Source of the DNA: Gammaproteobacteria bacterium
GTDB lineage: Bacteria; Pseudomonadota; Gammaproteobacteria; SZUA-152
Length of the DNA: 64,000 nt
Reading direction: 5' to 3'
Assembly (NCBI GenBank): GCA_032250735.1
Contig: JAVVEP010000004.1
Coordinates: 34,842 to 98,841, forward strand
Part shown: in pieces, positions 36,704 through 46,395 of the stretch
Layout of the letters: every line of letters begins with the position of its first letter
Numbering within the stretch: position 1 is the first letter of the stretch
The notes under the pieces: generated by a model
What the model saw: only the letters and a program-made list of their open reading frames with translations
The model's database searches: none
What the model was told of the DNA's origin: nothing
Program-made: the position numbers and the translations under genes

Positions 36704-38785
36704 CTAACCAAGGTCCTGCCAACTTTCATCGGGGGTAAAGCGCTCGCCGTGGGTTTTGTGCAAATGACGCATTTTCTCCGCCAGTTTTTCCACACCCTGC
36801 GCCTCGACAGTGTGCATCGGTCCGCCACGAAACGGCGCGAAACCGGTGCCGAAGATGATCCCGGCATCCAGCAGGTCCGCATCGCTCACCACGCCCTCGC
36901 GCAGACAGGCACGGGCCTCATTGATCAGGCGCAGCATCAGCCGATCCTCAATATCGGCCGGGCGATAGGCGCCTCGGGCGGCCTTGGGCAGCTCCGGCTT
37001 GCCCTTTTTGCTGGCCGGATAGCGATAGAACCCCTGACCGGATTTCTTGCCCAGCTTGCCGCTCGCCACCATGGCGCGCAATTTGGCCGGCACCTCCACG
37101 GCCCGGTCCTTGTAGAGGCTGCGCGAGAGGGTCTCCGCCACCGCCAGGCAGATATCCAGACCGACGCTGTCGGCCAGTGCGATCGGCCCCATGGGCATCC
37201 CGTAGTCCAGCGCCACCTGATCGATCACCGCGGCGCTGACGCCCTCGGACTCCAGCACCACGGCCTCCAGCAGATAGGGCATCAACACCCGATTGACGAG
37301 GAAGCCGGGGGTCGATGTCACCGGCAGGGGCAGGCGGTCGATGTGCCGGGTAAAGGCGGCGGCCCGGGCGGCCACCGCGGGGTCGGTATGCGCGGCGGTG
37401 ACGATCTCCACCAGCTGCATCATTGCCACCGGATTGAAAAAGTGGATGCCCACCAGGCGCGACGGATCACTCAGGCAGTCGCTGAGCACCTCCAGCGGGA
37501 TGCTGGAGGTGTTGGTCGCCAGCAGGGCGCCCGCCTTCATCTTGGGTTCCAGCTCCCGATACAGCGCCTGCTTGGCATCGACGTCCTCAAAGATGGCCTC
37601 GATCACCACGTCGGCCTGGGCCACACTCAGCCCCCGGATGTCCGGGGTCAGACGATCCAGCACCTCCTGCACCAGGCGCGGCTTTTTGAGTTTCTTTTTA
37701 TACAGCTGCGCGGCCCGCTGGATCACCCGCGCCAGGGTCGCCTCCTGCCGGTCCTGCACCGTCACCTGCATGCCGCGCAGGGCGCACCACGCGGCGATAT
37801 CGCCGCCCATCACCCCGCCGCCGATCACGTGGACGCGACGCGGGGTAAACAATTGCCGGTCTCCCAGCGACTTGAGCCGCTCCTGCAGGAAAAAGACCCG
37901 GATCAGATTCTGCGCGGTCTCCCCTATCACCAGCCGCGCCAGTGACAGCTCTTCGCCCTGCAGCATGGCCTTTTTATTGCCGGCGTGTCGGGCCCATAGC
38001 TCGATCATCGCGTAGGGCGCGGGATAGTGCGCAGGCGAGGCCTTGGCCGCCACCTGGCGGCGCAACACCGCCGCCAACAGCGGCCGGATCAGGACATGAT
38101 TGGTGGCCGCCTTCCAGCCGCGCGCCGCGGCCTTTTTGGGCGGCTGCTGGATCAGGCTGCGCGCCGCCGTGTGCAGGTGGCGGCTGGGCAGGGCGAAATC
38201 GATCATGCCGAGCCGTTTGGCCGCCGACGCGGACACGGCCCGGCCGGTCAGCATCAGGTCCATCGCGGCCGGCGCGCCGATCAGGGGCGGCAGGCGGGCG
38301 ATGCCGCCGAAGCCGGGATGGATGCCCAGCCGCACCTCGGGCAGACCCAGCCTGGTGCCGACGGCCCCATCGGCAATACGGTAGTCACAGCCCAGGGCCA
38401 GCTCCAGGCCGCCGCCCAGGCAATAGCCATGGATCAGCGCCACGGTGGGAAAACGCAGGCGCTCCAGTCGGTTGATGACCCCCTGGCCGCGACGGATCAC
38501 CTCACGCGCCTGCTCCATGTTTTCAATCCGGGTAAATTCCTGGATGTCCGCGCCGGCGATAAAACCACCCGCCTTGGCCGACAGGATCACCAGCCCCTTC
38601 GGGCGCCCGGCCTCGATCTCGTCCAGCACCTCACCGAGTTCATCGACCACCTCCCGGCTCAGGGTATTGGTGCTCACCTCGGCCTTATCGCAGTGCAGCC
38701 AGGTGATGTTGTCCTGATCCGTTTCCAGCCGCCAGTGCCGGTAGTGTTTTGTCGTCATGCCCTGTGTCCCCTCCGCCGCGCTCAT
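36704..38785 (-). CDS. fadJ: Multifunctional beta-oxidation alpha subunit (enoyl-CoA hydratase / 3-hydroxyacyl-CoA dehydrogenase)
   Basis: 693 residues, FadB/FadJ length. The N-terminal crotonase domain has IAGADIQEFTRI, HGYCLGGGLELALGCDYRIA and GLPEVRLGIHPGFGG. Then a Rossmann NAD site VHVIGGGVMGGDIAAW and the dehydrogenase signature around GIHFFNPVAMMQLVEIV, with a C-terminal dimerisation domain. Its ATG overlaps the thiolase stop (ATGA), so translation is coupled and the two should form the alpha-beta complex. I use fadJ because the order is thiolase first with a FadI-length partner. Confidence 0.94.
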   Translation of the reverse strand: MSAAEGTQGMTTKHYRHWRLETDQDNITWLHCDKAEVSTNTLSREVVDELGEVLDEIEAGRPKGLVILSAKAGGFIAGADIQEFTRIENMEQAREVIRRGQGVINRLERLRFPTVALIHGYCLGGGLELALGCDYRIADGAVGTRLGLPEVRLGIHPGFGGIARLPPLIGAPAAMDLMLTGRAVSASAAKRLGMIDFALPSRHLHTAARSLIQQPPKKAAARGWKAATNHVLIRPLLAAVLRRQVAAKASPAHYPAPYAMIELWARHAGNKKAMLQGEELSLARLVIGETAQNLIRVFFLQERLKSLGDRQLFTPRRVHVIGGGVMGGDIAAWCALRGMQVTVQDRQEATLARVIQRAAQLYKKKLKKPRLVQEVLDRLTPDIRGLSVAQADVVIEAIFEDVDAKQALYRELEPKMKAGALLATNTSSIPLEVLSDCLSDPSRLVGIHFFNPVAMMQLVEIVTAAHTDPAVAARAAAFTRHIDRLPLPVTSTPGFLVNRVLMPYLLEAVVLESEGVSAAVIDQVALDYGMPMGPIALADSVGLDICLAVAETLSRSLYKDRAVEVPAKLRAMVASGKLGKKSGQGFYRYPASKKGKPELPKAARGAYRPADIEDRLMLRLINEARACLREGVVSDADLLDAGIIFGTGFAPFRGGPMHTVEAQGVEKLAEKMRHLHKTHGERFTPDESWQDLG

Positions 38786-40110
38786 GGCCGTTCCACCAGC
38801 ATCGCACCACCCTGGCCGCCGCCGATACACAGGCTGGCCATCCCCCGCCGGGCGTTGTTTCGCTCCAGCACATGCAGCAAATGCAGCACGATGCGCGCGC
38901 CACTGGCGCCCACCGGGTGTCCCAGACTCACGCCGCCGCCATCCACATTCAGCCGCGCCTCATCCAGCTCGCCCATCACGCCACGGATATGCAATTCGTC
39001 ACGGCAATAGTCTTTGTCCGTCCAGGCCGCCTGGCAGGCCAGCACCTGGGCCGCAAAGGCCTCGTTGATCTCCCAGTAATCGATATCGTCTAACGCCAAC
39101 TTGTGACGCTTGAGAATCGGCGTCATTGCATGCACCGGGCCCAGCCCCATCTGTGCCGGATCGAGCCCCGCCCATTCGCTGTCCACAATCCGCCCCAGCA
39201 CCGGCAGGCCCCACTGGTTGATGGCGGCCTCCGATGCCAGCACCAGCAGCGCCGCGCCATCGGTAATCTGCGCACTGTTGCCTGCCGTCACCTTGCCAAA
39301 CGGCCGGTCAAACACCGGCTTGAGTGTCGACAGGTTTTCCACCGAGGAGTCCGCGCGCAGGCCATCGTCCGCGTTGTAAAAATTGCCGCGGGTATCGTAC
39401 AGGGTCTCGATTTCCGCCAGATGCCCGGCCTGCTGCGCCGCCGCCAGACGCTGGTGCGAACGCACCGCGAACCGGTCCATCTGCTCGCGCGACAGGCCGA
39501 AGCGCGCCGCCAGAATCTCCGCCGTCTGGCCCATGTTCAGGCCCACCACCGGATCGGTAAGCCCGCGGATCAGTCCGATCACCGGCTTCAGGTGCGCCGG
39601 GCGCAATTGCGCCAGCACCTTGATGCGTGCGCCCATGCTGCGCGCCTTCGCCCAGCTGCCCAGCCAGGCCACCATCGCTTCCGCCAGCAGCACGGGGGCA
39701 TGACTCATGGACTCGATGCCGCCCGCCAGCACCAGGTTGGCCCTGCCGTGGGCGATGCTCTGCGCGGCGCAGTCCAGCGCCTGCATGCCGGAGGCGCAGT
39801 TGCGCTGCACGGTCCAGGCCGGCACATGCTTGTCGCAGCCCAGGCGCAGGGCCAGAATCCGCGCGATATTGGCCTCGTCCGGCCCCGGCATCACACAGCC
39901 CATGATTACCTCGTCGAGATCGGCGGCCGCAAACGGCTGCCGCGCCAGCAGGGGACGACCGGCGCCCAGCGCCAGGTTGGCGGCGCTGAACACGCCCGGC
40001 CGGCCCCGCGCCTTCAGAAACGGCGTGCGTGAACCGTCCACGATATACACGGGGCGCACTTCCTTACGCACGACCTTTTTGCCTGCGCCGGACTGTTTTG
40101 TATCGGCCAT
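38782..40110 (-). CDS. fadI: 3-ketoacyl-CoA thiolase, beta subunit
   Basis: 442 residues with all thiolase catalytic elements: nucleophile Cys in RNCASGMQALD, NEAFAAQ, His in GHPVGASGARI, and the second Cys in CIGGGQGGAML. It cleaves 3-ketoacyl-CoA to acetyl-CoA and a shortened acyl-CoA. Two adjacent ATGs exist (40113, 40110); the second has better spacing from AGGAG. Coupled to fadJ by a 4-bp overlap. Confidence 0.94.
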   Translation of the reverse strand: MADTKQSGAGKKVVRKEVRPVYIVDGSRTPFLKARGRPGVFSAANLALGAGRPLLARQPFAAADLDEVIMGCVMPGPDEANIARILALRLGCDKHVPAWTVQRNCASGMQALDCAAQSIAHGRANLVLAGGIESMSHAPVLLAEAMVAWLGSWAKARSMGARIKVLAQLRPAHLKPVIGLIRGLTDPVVGLNMGQTAEILAARFGLSREQMDRFAVRSHQRLAAAQQAGHLAEIETLYDTRGNFYNADDGLRADSSVENLSTLKPVFDRPFGKVTAGNSAQITDGAALLVLASEAAINQWGLPVLGRIVDSEWAGLDPAQMGLGPVHAMTPILKRHKLALDDIDYWEINEAFAAQVLACQAAWTDKDYCRDELHIRGVMGELDEARLNVDGGGVSLGHPVGASGARIVLHLLHVLERNNARRGMASLCIGGGQGGAMLVERP

Positions 40111-40201
40111 CATTGGCTCCTGTGATTACACCAGACTGTGTGTTTTGCGCCGTTTCAGGGCGCGCCATAATTTTCTAGAAGTATACTGATGCTAATTGCC
40201 G

Positions 40202-42640
40202 TTATGCGGGAACAGATTGCAGGTGGCAGCTCAGCGCATCCTTGGCGAACTCGTCCACCATCACCGCCTCCCTACGCGCCGCATCGGCCTGCTGCCACTG
40301 CGCGAACTCCTGTGCGTCGATCACCTTTTTATCCCTTGCCTGCGGCCACAGCTCGGCCTCGATGGTCGAGGTCAGTTCACCACTCTTGAACGCCGCCCGC
40401 ACCCGCTTCTCCAGCGGCTCAAGGGCGATCTGCAATACCAGGGCCTGCTCCAGCCGCGCCAGGGCCTGACTGTCATCGGTGGGCACATACAGGCCACGGG
40501 TCAACCGGTCGCGCGCCTCGGAGGGCGACAACAGGATATCCGCACAGCGATGGCCGAGGATGTCGCTGGGCCCGGTATAGGGTTTACCCAGCGGGAACAC
40601 CAGTCGACGCAACACCCAGGCCACCGGCCGACTGGGAAAATTCTGCAACAGGCCAGTGAGACCCTGTTGCATCTCATACAGGGCGTGATCACACACCCAC
40701 TGCAACAGGGGCAGATCCTCCTGCGGCCGGCCCTGATCCTCGAAGCGCTTCAGCGCCGCCGAGGCGAGGTACAGATAACTCAGCACATCGGCCAGCCGGC
40801 CGGATAATTTTTCGCGTCGCTTGAGGCTGCCGCCTAACACCAACAAAGCGGCGTCCGCGACCAACGCGAAGGCCGCGCTCATCCGCGTCAACTGCTGATA
40901 GCAACCCCTTGAGGGTCCGCGCACCGGCGCTGCCGCCAGTCGCCCCCCGCTCAGCCCCAGCCACAGACTGCGCACGCCGTTACTGGCCGCAAAACCGACA
41001 TGGCCCCACAGGGCGGCATCAAATGCTGCGCCATCATCCTGCGCCGCCGCCTGCATTTCGCGAAACACGAAGGGGTGACAACGGATCGCGCCCTGGCCAA
41101 AAATAATCAGACTGCGGGTGAGAATATTGGCGCCCTCCACGGTGATACCGATGGGGATGGACTGATACACCCGGCCCAGCAGGTTGCGCGGCCCCATGCA
41201 GATGCCACTGCCGCCGTGCACATCCATCGCATCGTTCACCACCTGACGCATACTTTCCGTTAGATGATATTTCACCACCGCGGAGATCACCGACGGGCTC
41301 TCGCCCAGATCCACCGCCGAGGCGGTGAGGGTGCGCGCCGCGTCCATCATGTAGGTCAGGCCCGCAATGCGCGCCAGCACCTCCTCCACCCCCTCAAAAC
41401 GGCCGATGGGCGTCTTGAATTGCCGGCGCACCCGCGAATAGGCGCCGGTGGCGCGCGAGGCCAGCTTGCCCGCGCCGGTGGACAGGGCCGGCAGTGAAAT
41501 CGAACGGCCGGCGGCCAGACACTCCATCAACATGCGCCAGCCCTGGCCGGCCCGCGGCGCGCCGCCGATCAGCCAGTCCATGGGGATGAACACATCCCTG
41601 CCGCGATTCGGACCGTTCATAAAGGCCTGGTTGAGCGGGAAGTGGCGCGCGCCGATCTCCACTCCGGGGGTGTCCACCGGAATCAGTGCGCAGCTGATGC
41701 CCAGCTCTTCCTTCTCGCCCAGCAGATGCGCCGGGTCGTACAGCTTAAAGGCTAGGCCCAGCACCGTGGCCACCGGCCCTAAGGTAATGTAGCGCTTCTC
41801 CCAGTTCAGGCGGATACCCAGCACGTCGCGCTCGCCATTGAAATCGCCCCGGCACACCACGCCGCTGTCGGTCATCGAGGCGGCATCGGAACCGGCCTCG
41901 GGCGAGGTCAGCGCAAAACAGGGGATGTCTTCACCGCGCGCCAGACGTGGCAGATAGTGGTCCTTCTGCGCCTCGGTGCCGTAACGCAGCAACAGCTCTG
42001 CCGGACCCAGCGAGTTCGGCACCATCACCGTCACTGCGGCCGACACCGATCGGCTGGAGATCTTCATCACCACCGAGGAATGGGCGAGGGCGGAGAATTC
42101 CAGCCCACCGTAGTGCCTGGGGATGATCATGCCGAAAAATCCCTGCTGCTTGATATAGGCCCACACCTCGGGCGGCAGGTCACGGTCTTGCTGGGTGATG
42201 GTCCAGTCGTCGATCATCTGACACAGAGTTTCGGTGGGGCCATCGAGGAAGGCGCGCTCCTCCGGGCTGAGCTTCGGCGCGGGCGTGGCCAGCAGCTTTT
42301 CCCAGTCGGGCTTGCCGGAAAACAGTTCCCCGTCCCACCACACGCTGCCGGCCTCCAGTGCCTCGCGCTCAGTGTTCGACATGGCAGGCATGATCTTTTT
42401 GAACAGAGTGAAGGCGCGGTCACTGAGCAGTCGGCGACGCAGCCCCGGCAGATTCAACGGTACGGCGATGCTCAGGAATAACAGCCAGTAGAGACTCTGT
42501 TGCAGCCCGCCCAGCCCACCCCACGCGCCGGCGGCCAGCAGTAGTGCGCCCAGACTGGCCGTACCAATGATCAGTGGCAGGCGCAGATACAACGCCAGAC
42601 ACAGTGTCGCCAACAACAACCCTGCCCACATAACGGACAT
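40202..42640 (-). CDS. fadE: Acyl-CoA dehydrogenase FadE
   Basis: 812 residues, FadE type (E. coli 814), far longer than ordinary acyl-CoA dehydrogenases. The first ~60 residues hold two hydrophobic segments. The dehydrogenase core includes CFALTSPEAGSDAASMTD and HGGSGICMGPRNLLGRVYQ, and the C-terminal extension is FadE-specific. It does the first oxidation of beta-oxidation and passes electrons towards the quinone pool. AAGGGGAT precedes the ATG, which overlaps the stop of the upstream gene by one base (TAATG). Confidence 0.96.
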   Translation of the reverse strand: MSVMWAGLLLATLCLALYLRLPLIIGTASLGALLLAAGAWGGLGGLQQSLYWLLFLSIAVPLNLPGLRRRLLSDRAFTLFKKIMPAMSNTEREALEAGSVWWDGELFSGKPDWEKLLATPAPKLSPEERAFLDGPTETLCQMIDDWTITQQDRDLPPEVWAYIKQQGFFGMIIPRHYGGLEFSALAHSSVVMKISSRSVSAAVTVMVPNSLGPAELLLRYGTEAQKDHYLPRLARGEDIPCFALTSPEAGSDAASMTDSGVVCRGDFNGERDVLGIRLNWEKRYITLGPVATVLGLAFKLYDPAHLLGEKEELGISCALIPVDTPGVEIGARHFPLNQAFMNGPNRGRDVFIPMDWLIGGAPRAGQGWRMLMECLAAGRSISLPALSTGAGKLASRATGAYSRVRRQFKTPIGRFEGVEEVLARIAGLTYMMDAARTLTASAVDLGESPSVISAVVKYHLTESMRQVVNDAMDVHGGSGICMGPRNLLGRVYQSIPIGITVEGANILTRSLIIFGQGAIRCHPFVFREMQAAAQDDGAAFDAALWGHVGFAASNGVRSLWLGLSGGRLAAAPVRGPSRGCYQQLTRMSAAFALVADAALLVLGGSLKRREKLSGRLADVLSYLYLASAALKRFEDQGRPQEDLPLLQWVCDHALYEMQQGLTGLLQNFPSRPVAWVLRRLVFPLGKPYTGPSDILGHRCADILLSPSEARDRLTRGLYVPTDDSQALARLEQALVLQIALEPLEKRVRAAFKSGELTSTIEAELWPQARDKKVIDAQEFAQWQQADAARREAVMVDEFAKDALSCHLQSVPA

Positions 42641-43548
42641 TAGTGATCCCCTTCTGGTTTGTTTTTCGGACCGTGGCCATCAACCGATCGCGGCCCGGGA
42701 TTTTCCATCAGCACCGGCGCGGCGCCATCCACCCCCGGCAGAAAACACTCCGTCTCGTCGTTGCAGACGACGCCCTCGGTGTCCCACGGCAGCTGGCGAT
42801 AAACGGCGATATCATCCAGCCCCAGCATCGGATACTTGATGATCTGAAAATAGGGCGAGGTGTCAAAGTCGCGCGGCACATACAGCCGGGTATTGCGTTT
42901 AAACAGCCTGATGGTGCCATCGGCCGTGCGCCGCGCCACCGGCAGGATCGGGAAATGGATGGAGCTGAACGCGGCGGCAATCATCGTCGAGCAGATCGTG
43001 CGCGTGGGCAGGCCGATGTTGTGTTCAAACAGGCTGGAGCGCCAGCGCCGCGGCAGGATGCCGTAGGGGAACAGAAACCGCGCCAGGTCGAGCATCTGGC
43101 GCACGTCATAATCATGCCCCAGGTGCTTGGCCGCGAACGCCACCACCTTGCCCACATCGGGCCGGGTCAGCCCGGTGGGACGACAGATACGTACGTGATC
43201 CCCGGCATAGTCTTTGAGCGGGCTGATGATGGTGCCCTTGCCCAGCAGCGGCTCGATCACCAGCTGATCATTGGGGTCGCCGTCATACAGCCAGCCGAGA
43301 TGTTCCCGCGTGACCGGGTCCTCGATATCGTGGAGGCGGCCGATGTACAGCGCGGAATGGGTCCACTGACTCTGGGTAATGGTCTTGATCACATCACTGA
43401 CCCGCGAACGCCCCTCGATCAGCAGTACATCACAGGGCCGGATCTCGAAGCTGAGCCGCTCAAAGTCACATTGCGGCACATCGGTGGCCGCATGCTGATG
43501 GGTCAGCCAGCCGATGGCCTGATTCGCGAGCCAGTAAAAGGGCCTCAT
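42640..43548 (-). CDS. YiiX-like permuted papain-fold (NlpC/P60-related) protein
   Basis: 302 residues. The layout fits the YiiX/YebB permuted papain-like peptidases: DVLLIEGRSRVSDVIK then His64 in QWTHSALYIG, and Cys186 in TRTICSTMIAAAF, i.e. His before Cys as in the permuted fold (also the LRAT acyltransferase relatives). It carries no obvious signal peptide, only a mildly hydrophobic start. Translationally coupled to fadE (TAATG) and first in the fatty-acid operon, so an acyl-ester or thioester hydrolase role is conceivable; this is inference. Confidence 0.82.
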   Translation of the reverse strand: MRPFYWLANQAIGWLTHQHAATDVPQCDFERLSFEIRPCDVLLIEGRSRVSDVIKTITQSQWTHSALYIGRLHDIEDPVTREHLGWLYDGDPNDQLVIEPLLGKGTIISPLKDYAGDHVRICRPTGLTRPDVGKVVAFAAKHLGHDYDVRQMLDLARFLFPYGILPRRWRSSLFEHNIGLPTRTICSTMIAAAFSSIHFPILPVARRTADGTIRLFKRNTRLYVPRDFDTSPYFQIIKYPMLGLDDIAVYRQLPWDTEGVVCNDETECFLPGVDGAAPVLMENPGPRSVDGHGPKNKPEGDH

Positions 43549-43925
43549 ACAGCTAGTCGCCTCTGAAAAATGGTGTTTTTGCCTGTGTCATGTCTATTCG
43601 CCGCTGCCGGTCATCCTGATTGACGCGCCCCACCCTTCCCTCATTATCCTAAATTTAGATGGATTACCGCGCCACACATTACATCGGCTGATCAGGCCAG
43701 TGAGTCGGTGGCGCCTCACCACTAATGGCGGCATAAACGCCATTTTCTCTAGGCGTCTGTCTACAGATATCCATAACACTAAATAATGGTCGGGCGCCCG
43801 CCGATCCACGCAAACCTTTATTGCAACACCCATTACCGCACCAGTCACCGCACCCCTGGGCATGAGGTTCGGAAACCGGCCTGGGATAGGGTAAAATACG
43901 CACACTTATCATCCACCTGGCCGTC
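43549..43925. other. Divergent intergenic region, YiiX-like gene / bax
   Basis: 377 bp without a supported gene. It contains the perfect palindrome CTAAATTTAG at 43649-43658 and a possible -10 box TAAAAT at 43892 for the glucosaminidase gene, with no good -35. A 103-codon minus-strand frame (43594-43905) has no recognisable features and is not called. A fatty-acid-responsive operator for the fad operon would be expected here, but I cannot point to one. Confidence 0.5.
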
Positions 43926-44987
43926 ATGATCGCCAGAGGGAGATCTAATTTGCAACAGGTAACCATCGTGACCACAGACGCCACATCTCACCGGACAGAC
44001 CACACCATCGGCCGCTATCGGCGTCTACTGTATACGCATTCCTTCCCGCTGCTGGGCCTCGGCCTGCTCTGCCTGGTGATGATCACCGCGACCGTGGTGG
44101 CCACACAATCCCCGTCGCCCGCCCCCCGCACCGCCGGACTGACGCCGGAGCATCACCCTCAAAAGGTCCGCGCGGAGAGCGCTGCCTCCCTGCAAGAGCT
44201 GTTTGAGGCCAGCCGTTATGAATGGCCACCGCGCGGCCAGCACAGTGTGCCACCGCTGTTATTGACCCGGCTGCCGGAGGATTTCGACCAGCTTGAATCA
44301 CCCAACCAGCGCCGCGAACTGTTTTTGCGCGCCCTGCTGCCCATTGTGCTGATCGAAAATCGCCGCCTGCGCGAACAGCGCGCCCTGGCCGCCTGGTTGC
44401 TTAACGGCAACCTGCCCGCCGCCGACAGCCCCCTGTATGCCTGGCTCACCGGGCTGGCACAGCATTTCCGGGTACGCGGGGACATCAGCCAGCCCGCCGT
44501 GCGTGAACGCCTGCTGGGGCGTCTGGATGTCATCCCCCCGGCCCTGGCACTGGCGCAGGCCGCCATCGAATCCGGCTGGGGGAGTTCGCGCTTCGCGTTG
44601 CAGGGCAACAGCCTGTTTGGCCAGTGGACCTTCGACGACGACAAAGGCCTCGAGCCCGAGCAGCGTGCGGATGAGGCCACCCATCTGGTCGCCAGTTTCC
44701 CCGACCTGCAGGCCTCGGTGCGCGCCTACATGCGCAATCTCAACACCGGCAACGCCTATCACGAATTTCGTACCGCCCGCGCCGCAAGCCGCGCGGCGGG
44801 GCAGGCCCTGCAGGCCGGCACGCTGGCGACTCACCTGCACCGCTATTCGCAACGGGGCGACGACTATGTCGAGGAGATTCGCCGCATTATCCACAGCCCC
44901 TCCCTCGCCCTGCTCGCCGACGCCAGCCTCGGCCAGCCGCCACAGACCCTGGCGGCGAACAGCGATCGCTCCCACGCCGGCGGCTAG
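43926..44987 (+). CDS. Bax-like exported glucosaminidase
   Basis: 353 residues, with one N-terminal membrane anchor (about 38-60: FPLLGLGLLCLVMITATVVA). The catalytic glucosaminidase domain is in the second half: ALAQAAIESGWGSSRFALQG with the likely catalytic Glu, then NSLFGQWTF. This is the Bax / mannosyl-glycoprotein endo-beta-N-acetylglucosaminidase family, acting on peptidoglycan or related glycans in the periplasm. The ATG at 43926 has no ribosome site; a TTG at 43950 has AGGGAG upstream and may be the true start. Confidence 0.87.
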   Translation: MIARGRSNLQQVTIVTTDATSHRTDHTIGRYRRLLYTHSFPLLGLGLLCLVMITATVVATQSPSPAPRTAGLTPEHHPQKVRAESAASLQELFEASRYEWPPRGQHSVPPLLLTRLPEDFDQLESPNQRRELFLRALLPIVLIENRRLREQRALAAWLLNGNLPAADSPLYAWLTGLAQHFRVRGDISQPAVRERLLGRLDVIPPALALAQAAIESGWGSSRFALQGNSLFGQWTFDDDKGLEPEQRADEATHLVASFPDLQASVRAYMRNLNTGNAYHEFRTARAASRAAGQALQAGTLATHLHRYSQRGDDYVEEIRRIIHSPSLALLADASLGQPPQTLAANSDRSHAGG

Positions 44988-45021
44988 CCCGCCTTTCTCC
45001 CCGCCCAGACCCGGCAGCCTC

Positions 45022-46095
45022 CTAGGGATTTAACCACAGATGGCTGAACCAGTAATAGCGACCCGGCTGGTCAGACGGGGCCGTGCAGTTGTAGCGACTG
45101 CGACCCGGCGGCAGAGCCTGCGGGGCCTGCAGCTCAAAGTGCCGCGCCGCGCGGTCCCGCCATTGCACCTCGACCCGGCCCTGTCCTGAGACAAAACACG
45201 ACAGCTGCCCCAGCCGCGCCGTACTCTCGCCCAGCCGAATCGACAGGCGCGGCGCACTGGTCTCCGCCAGTGACAGCCTGCCCAGCTGCGGCTCCCACGG
45301 CTCGACCTCCAACAGGGGGAAGGCCAGGCTCTGCACCTTTTGCCGGAAATCCGGCAGGGCCGCGAAAGCCTCGGCCATGGGGAAGCGCGGCAGTGCGCGG
45401 CTATCCGCGCCCAGGCCGATGGGGCCAGACTGCTGGCCGAAGGCGACCAGCCCCATCTCGCGCACCAGCGCTGCCAGGGCCGTGTTGTATTCACCGTAGG
45501 GATAGGCGAACAGCGTGGGCGTCTCCCCCAGCTCTTCACCGATGCGGCGCTGCGCACGCGCCAGATCCGCGCGCAGGCGCGCCCGCCACTGCTGCTGCGT
45601 CTCCTCGGGCAACAACCGCACCAGATAGTCATGGGTGGCCGAGTGATTTTCAAACCGGGCGCCGTGGGCCTGCATCTCCCGCATCTGCTGCCAGTTCATA
45701 TAGGCCTTGAATCCGCGATCCACCCCCTCGGTGGCGACAAACACCGTAAACGGCCAGCCCCGTTTTTTCAGCCGGGGATAGGCCTCGGTGTACACCGACT
45801 TATAGGCATCATCAATGGTGATCGCCACCACCCGCGCGGGGAAGGGCCGCCTGGCCACCACATATTCCACCACCCGGGTGAGCGGCCAGACCTCGTAGCC
45901 CGCCTCGGTCAGATAGTCCAGATGGGCGTCAAACTGCGCCAGGCGCACATTGGTGGAGGGGTGTTCCTGCACACCAAAATGGTGGTACATCAACACCACG
46001 GCCTGTGATTCCTCGGCCTGAGCAGCCGGCGCCAACAGCGGCAGCAGCGCGGCAAGCAGTATCCCGCCGAGGTACTTTCTCATTGCTGTTTTCAT
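45022..46095 (-). CDS. Exported polysaccharide deacetylase (NodB-type)
   Basis: 357 residues from the ATG at 46095. Signal peptide MRKYLGGILLAALLPLLAPA, cleavage near AQA-EE. NodB motifs: ITIDDAYKSVY (two Asp), HSATHD (metal His pair) and FAYPYGEYN. It should remove acetyl groups from a cell-wall or surface polysaccharide. The C-terminal ~110 residues are a separate beta-rich domain. The 5' end is odd: seven in-frame ATGs at exact 12-nt steps (46155 down to 46083) make the start ambiguous; I take 46095 for its GAGAG site. It faces bax tail to tail. Confidence 0.88.
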   Translation of the reverse strand: MKTAMRKYLGGILLAALLPLLAPAAQAEESQAVVLMYHHFGVQEHPSTNVRLAQFDAHLDYLTEAGYEVWPLTRVVEYVVARRPFPARVVAITIDDAYKSVYTEAYPRLKKRGWPFTVFVATEGVDRGFKAYMNWQQMREMQAHGARFENHSATHDYLVRLLPEETQQQWRARLRADLARAQRRIGEELGETPTLFAYPYGEYNTALAALVREMGLVAFGQQSGPIGLGADSRALPRFPMAEAFAALPDFRQKVQSLAFPLLEVEPWEPQLGRLSLAETSAPRLSIRLGESTARLGQLSCFVSGQGRVEVQWRDRAARHFELQAPQALPPGRSRYNCTAPSDQPGRYYWFSHLWLNP

Positions 46096-46155
46096 TATTT
46101 CTCTCATTACTCTCTGCATTAACGTCTGCATCACCATCCGCATTATCGTCAACAT
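46081..46155 (-). repeat. Degenerate 12-bp repeat array with tandem in-frame ATG codons
   Basis: ATG codons begin at 46155, 46143, 46131, 46119, 46107, 46095 and 46083, exactly 12 nt apart and in one frame, reading MLTI-MRMV-MQTL-MQRV-MREI and so on. The units share ATG plus purine-rich bases but have diverged between the ATGs. They lie at the 5' end of the deacetylase gene. Confidence 0.85.
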
Positions 46156-46395
46156 CCCATGCCGCCCGGGCAGGCAAACACACGACATTATTCCCCGCTC
46201 CGACAGGCCCGGATCAACCGCCGACCGCGCGGCGGCCATAACATTCTGCGATCCAGTCTCTCACAAAACCATCGACCTCTGTCTCGCCCGCGAACGGTTG
46301 TGGCCACCAGGGCAAACCGCTACTCTTGGCGTATTCATTGACACTCACTGTGTCCCGTCTCGGATAGGGCAGCAACAGGGAAACGCACCAACACC

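Noticed and set aside
36230..37945. 571-codon plus-strand frame across fadD and fadJ
   Set aside because: It spans two certain genes on the other strand, including the gap between them, and shows no domain.
43594..43905. 103-codon minus-strand frame upstream of the YiiX-like gene
   Set aside because: Atypical composition, no motif and no ribosome site; treated as intergenic.
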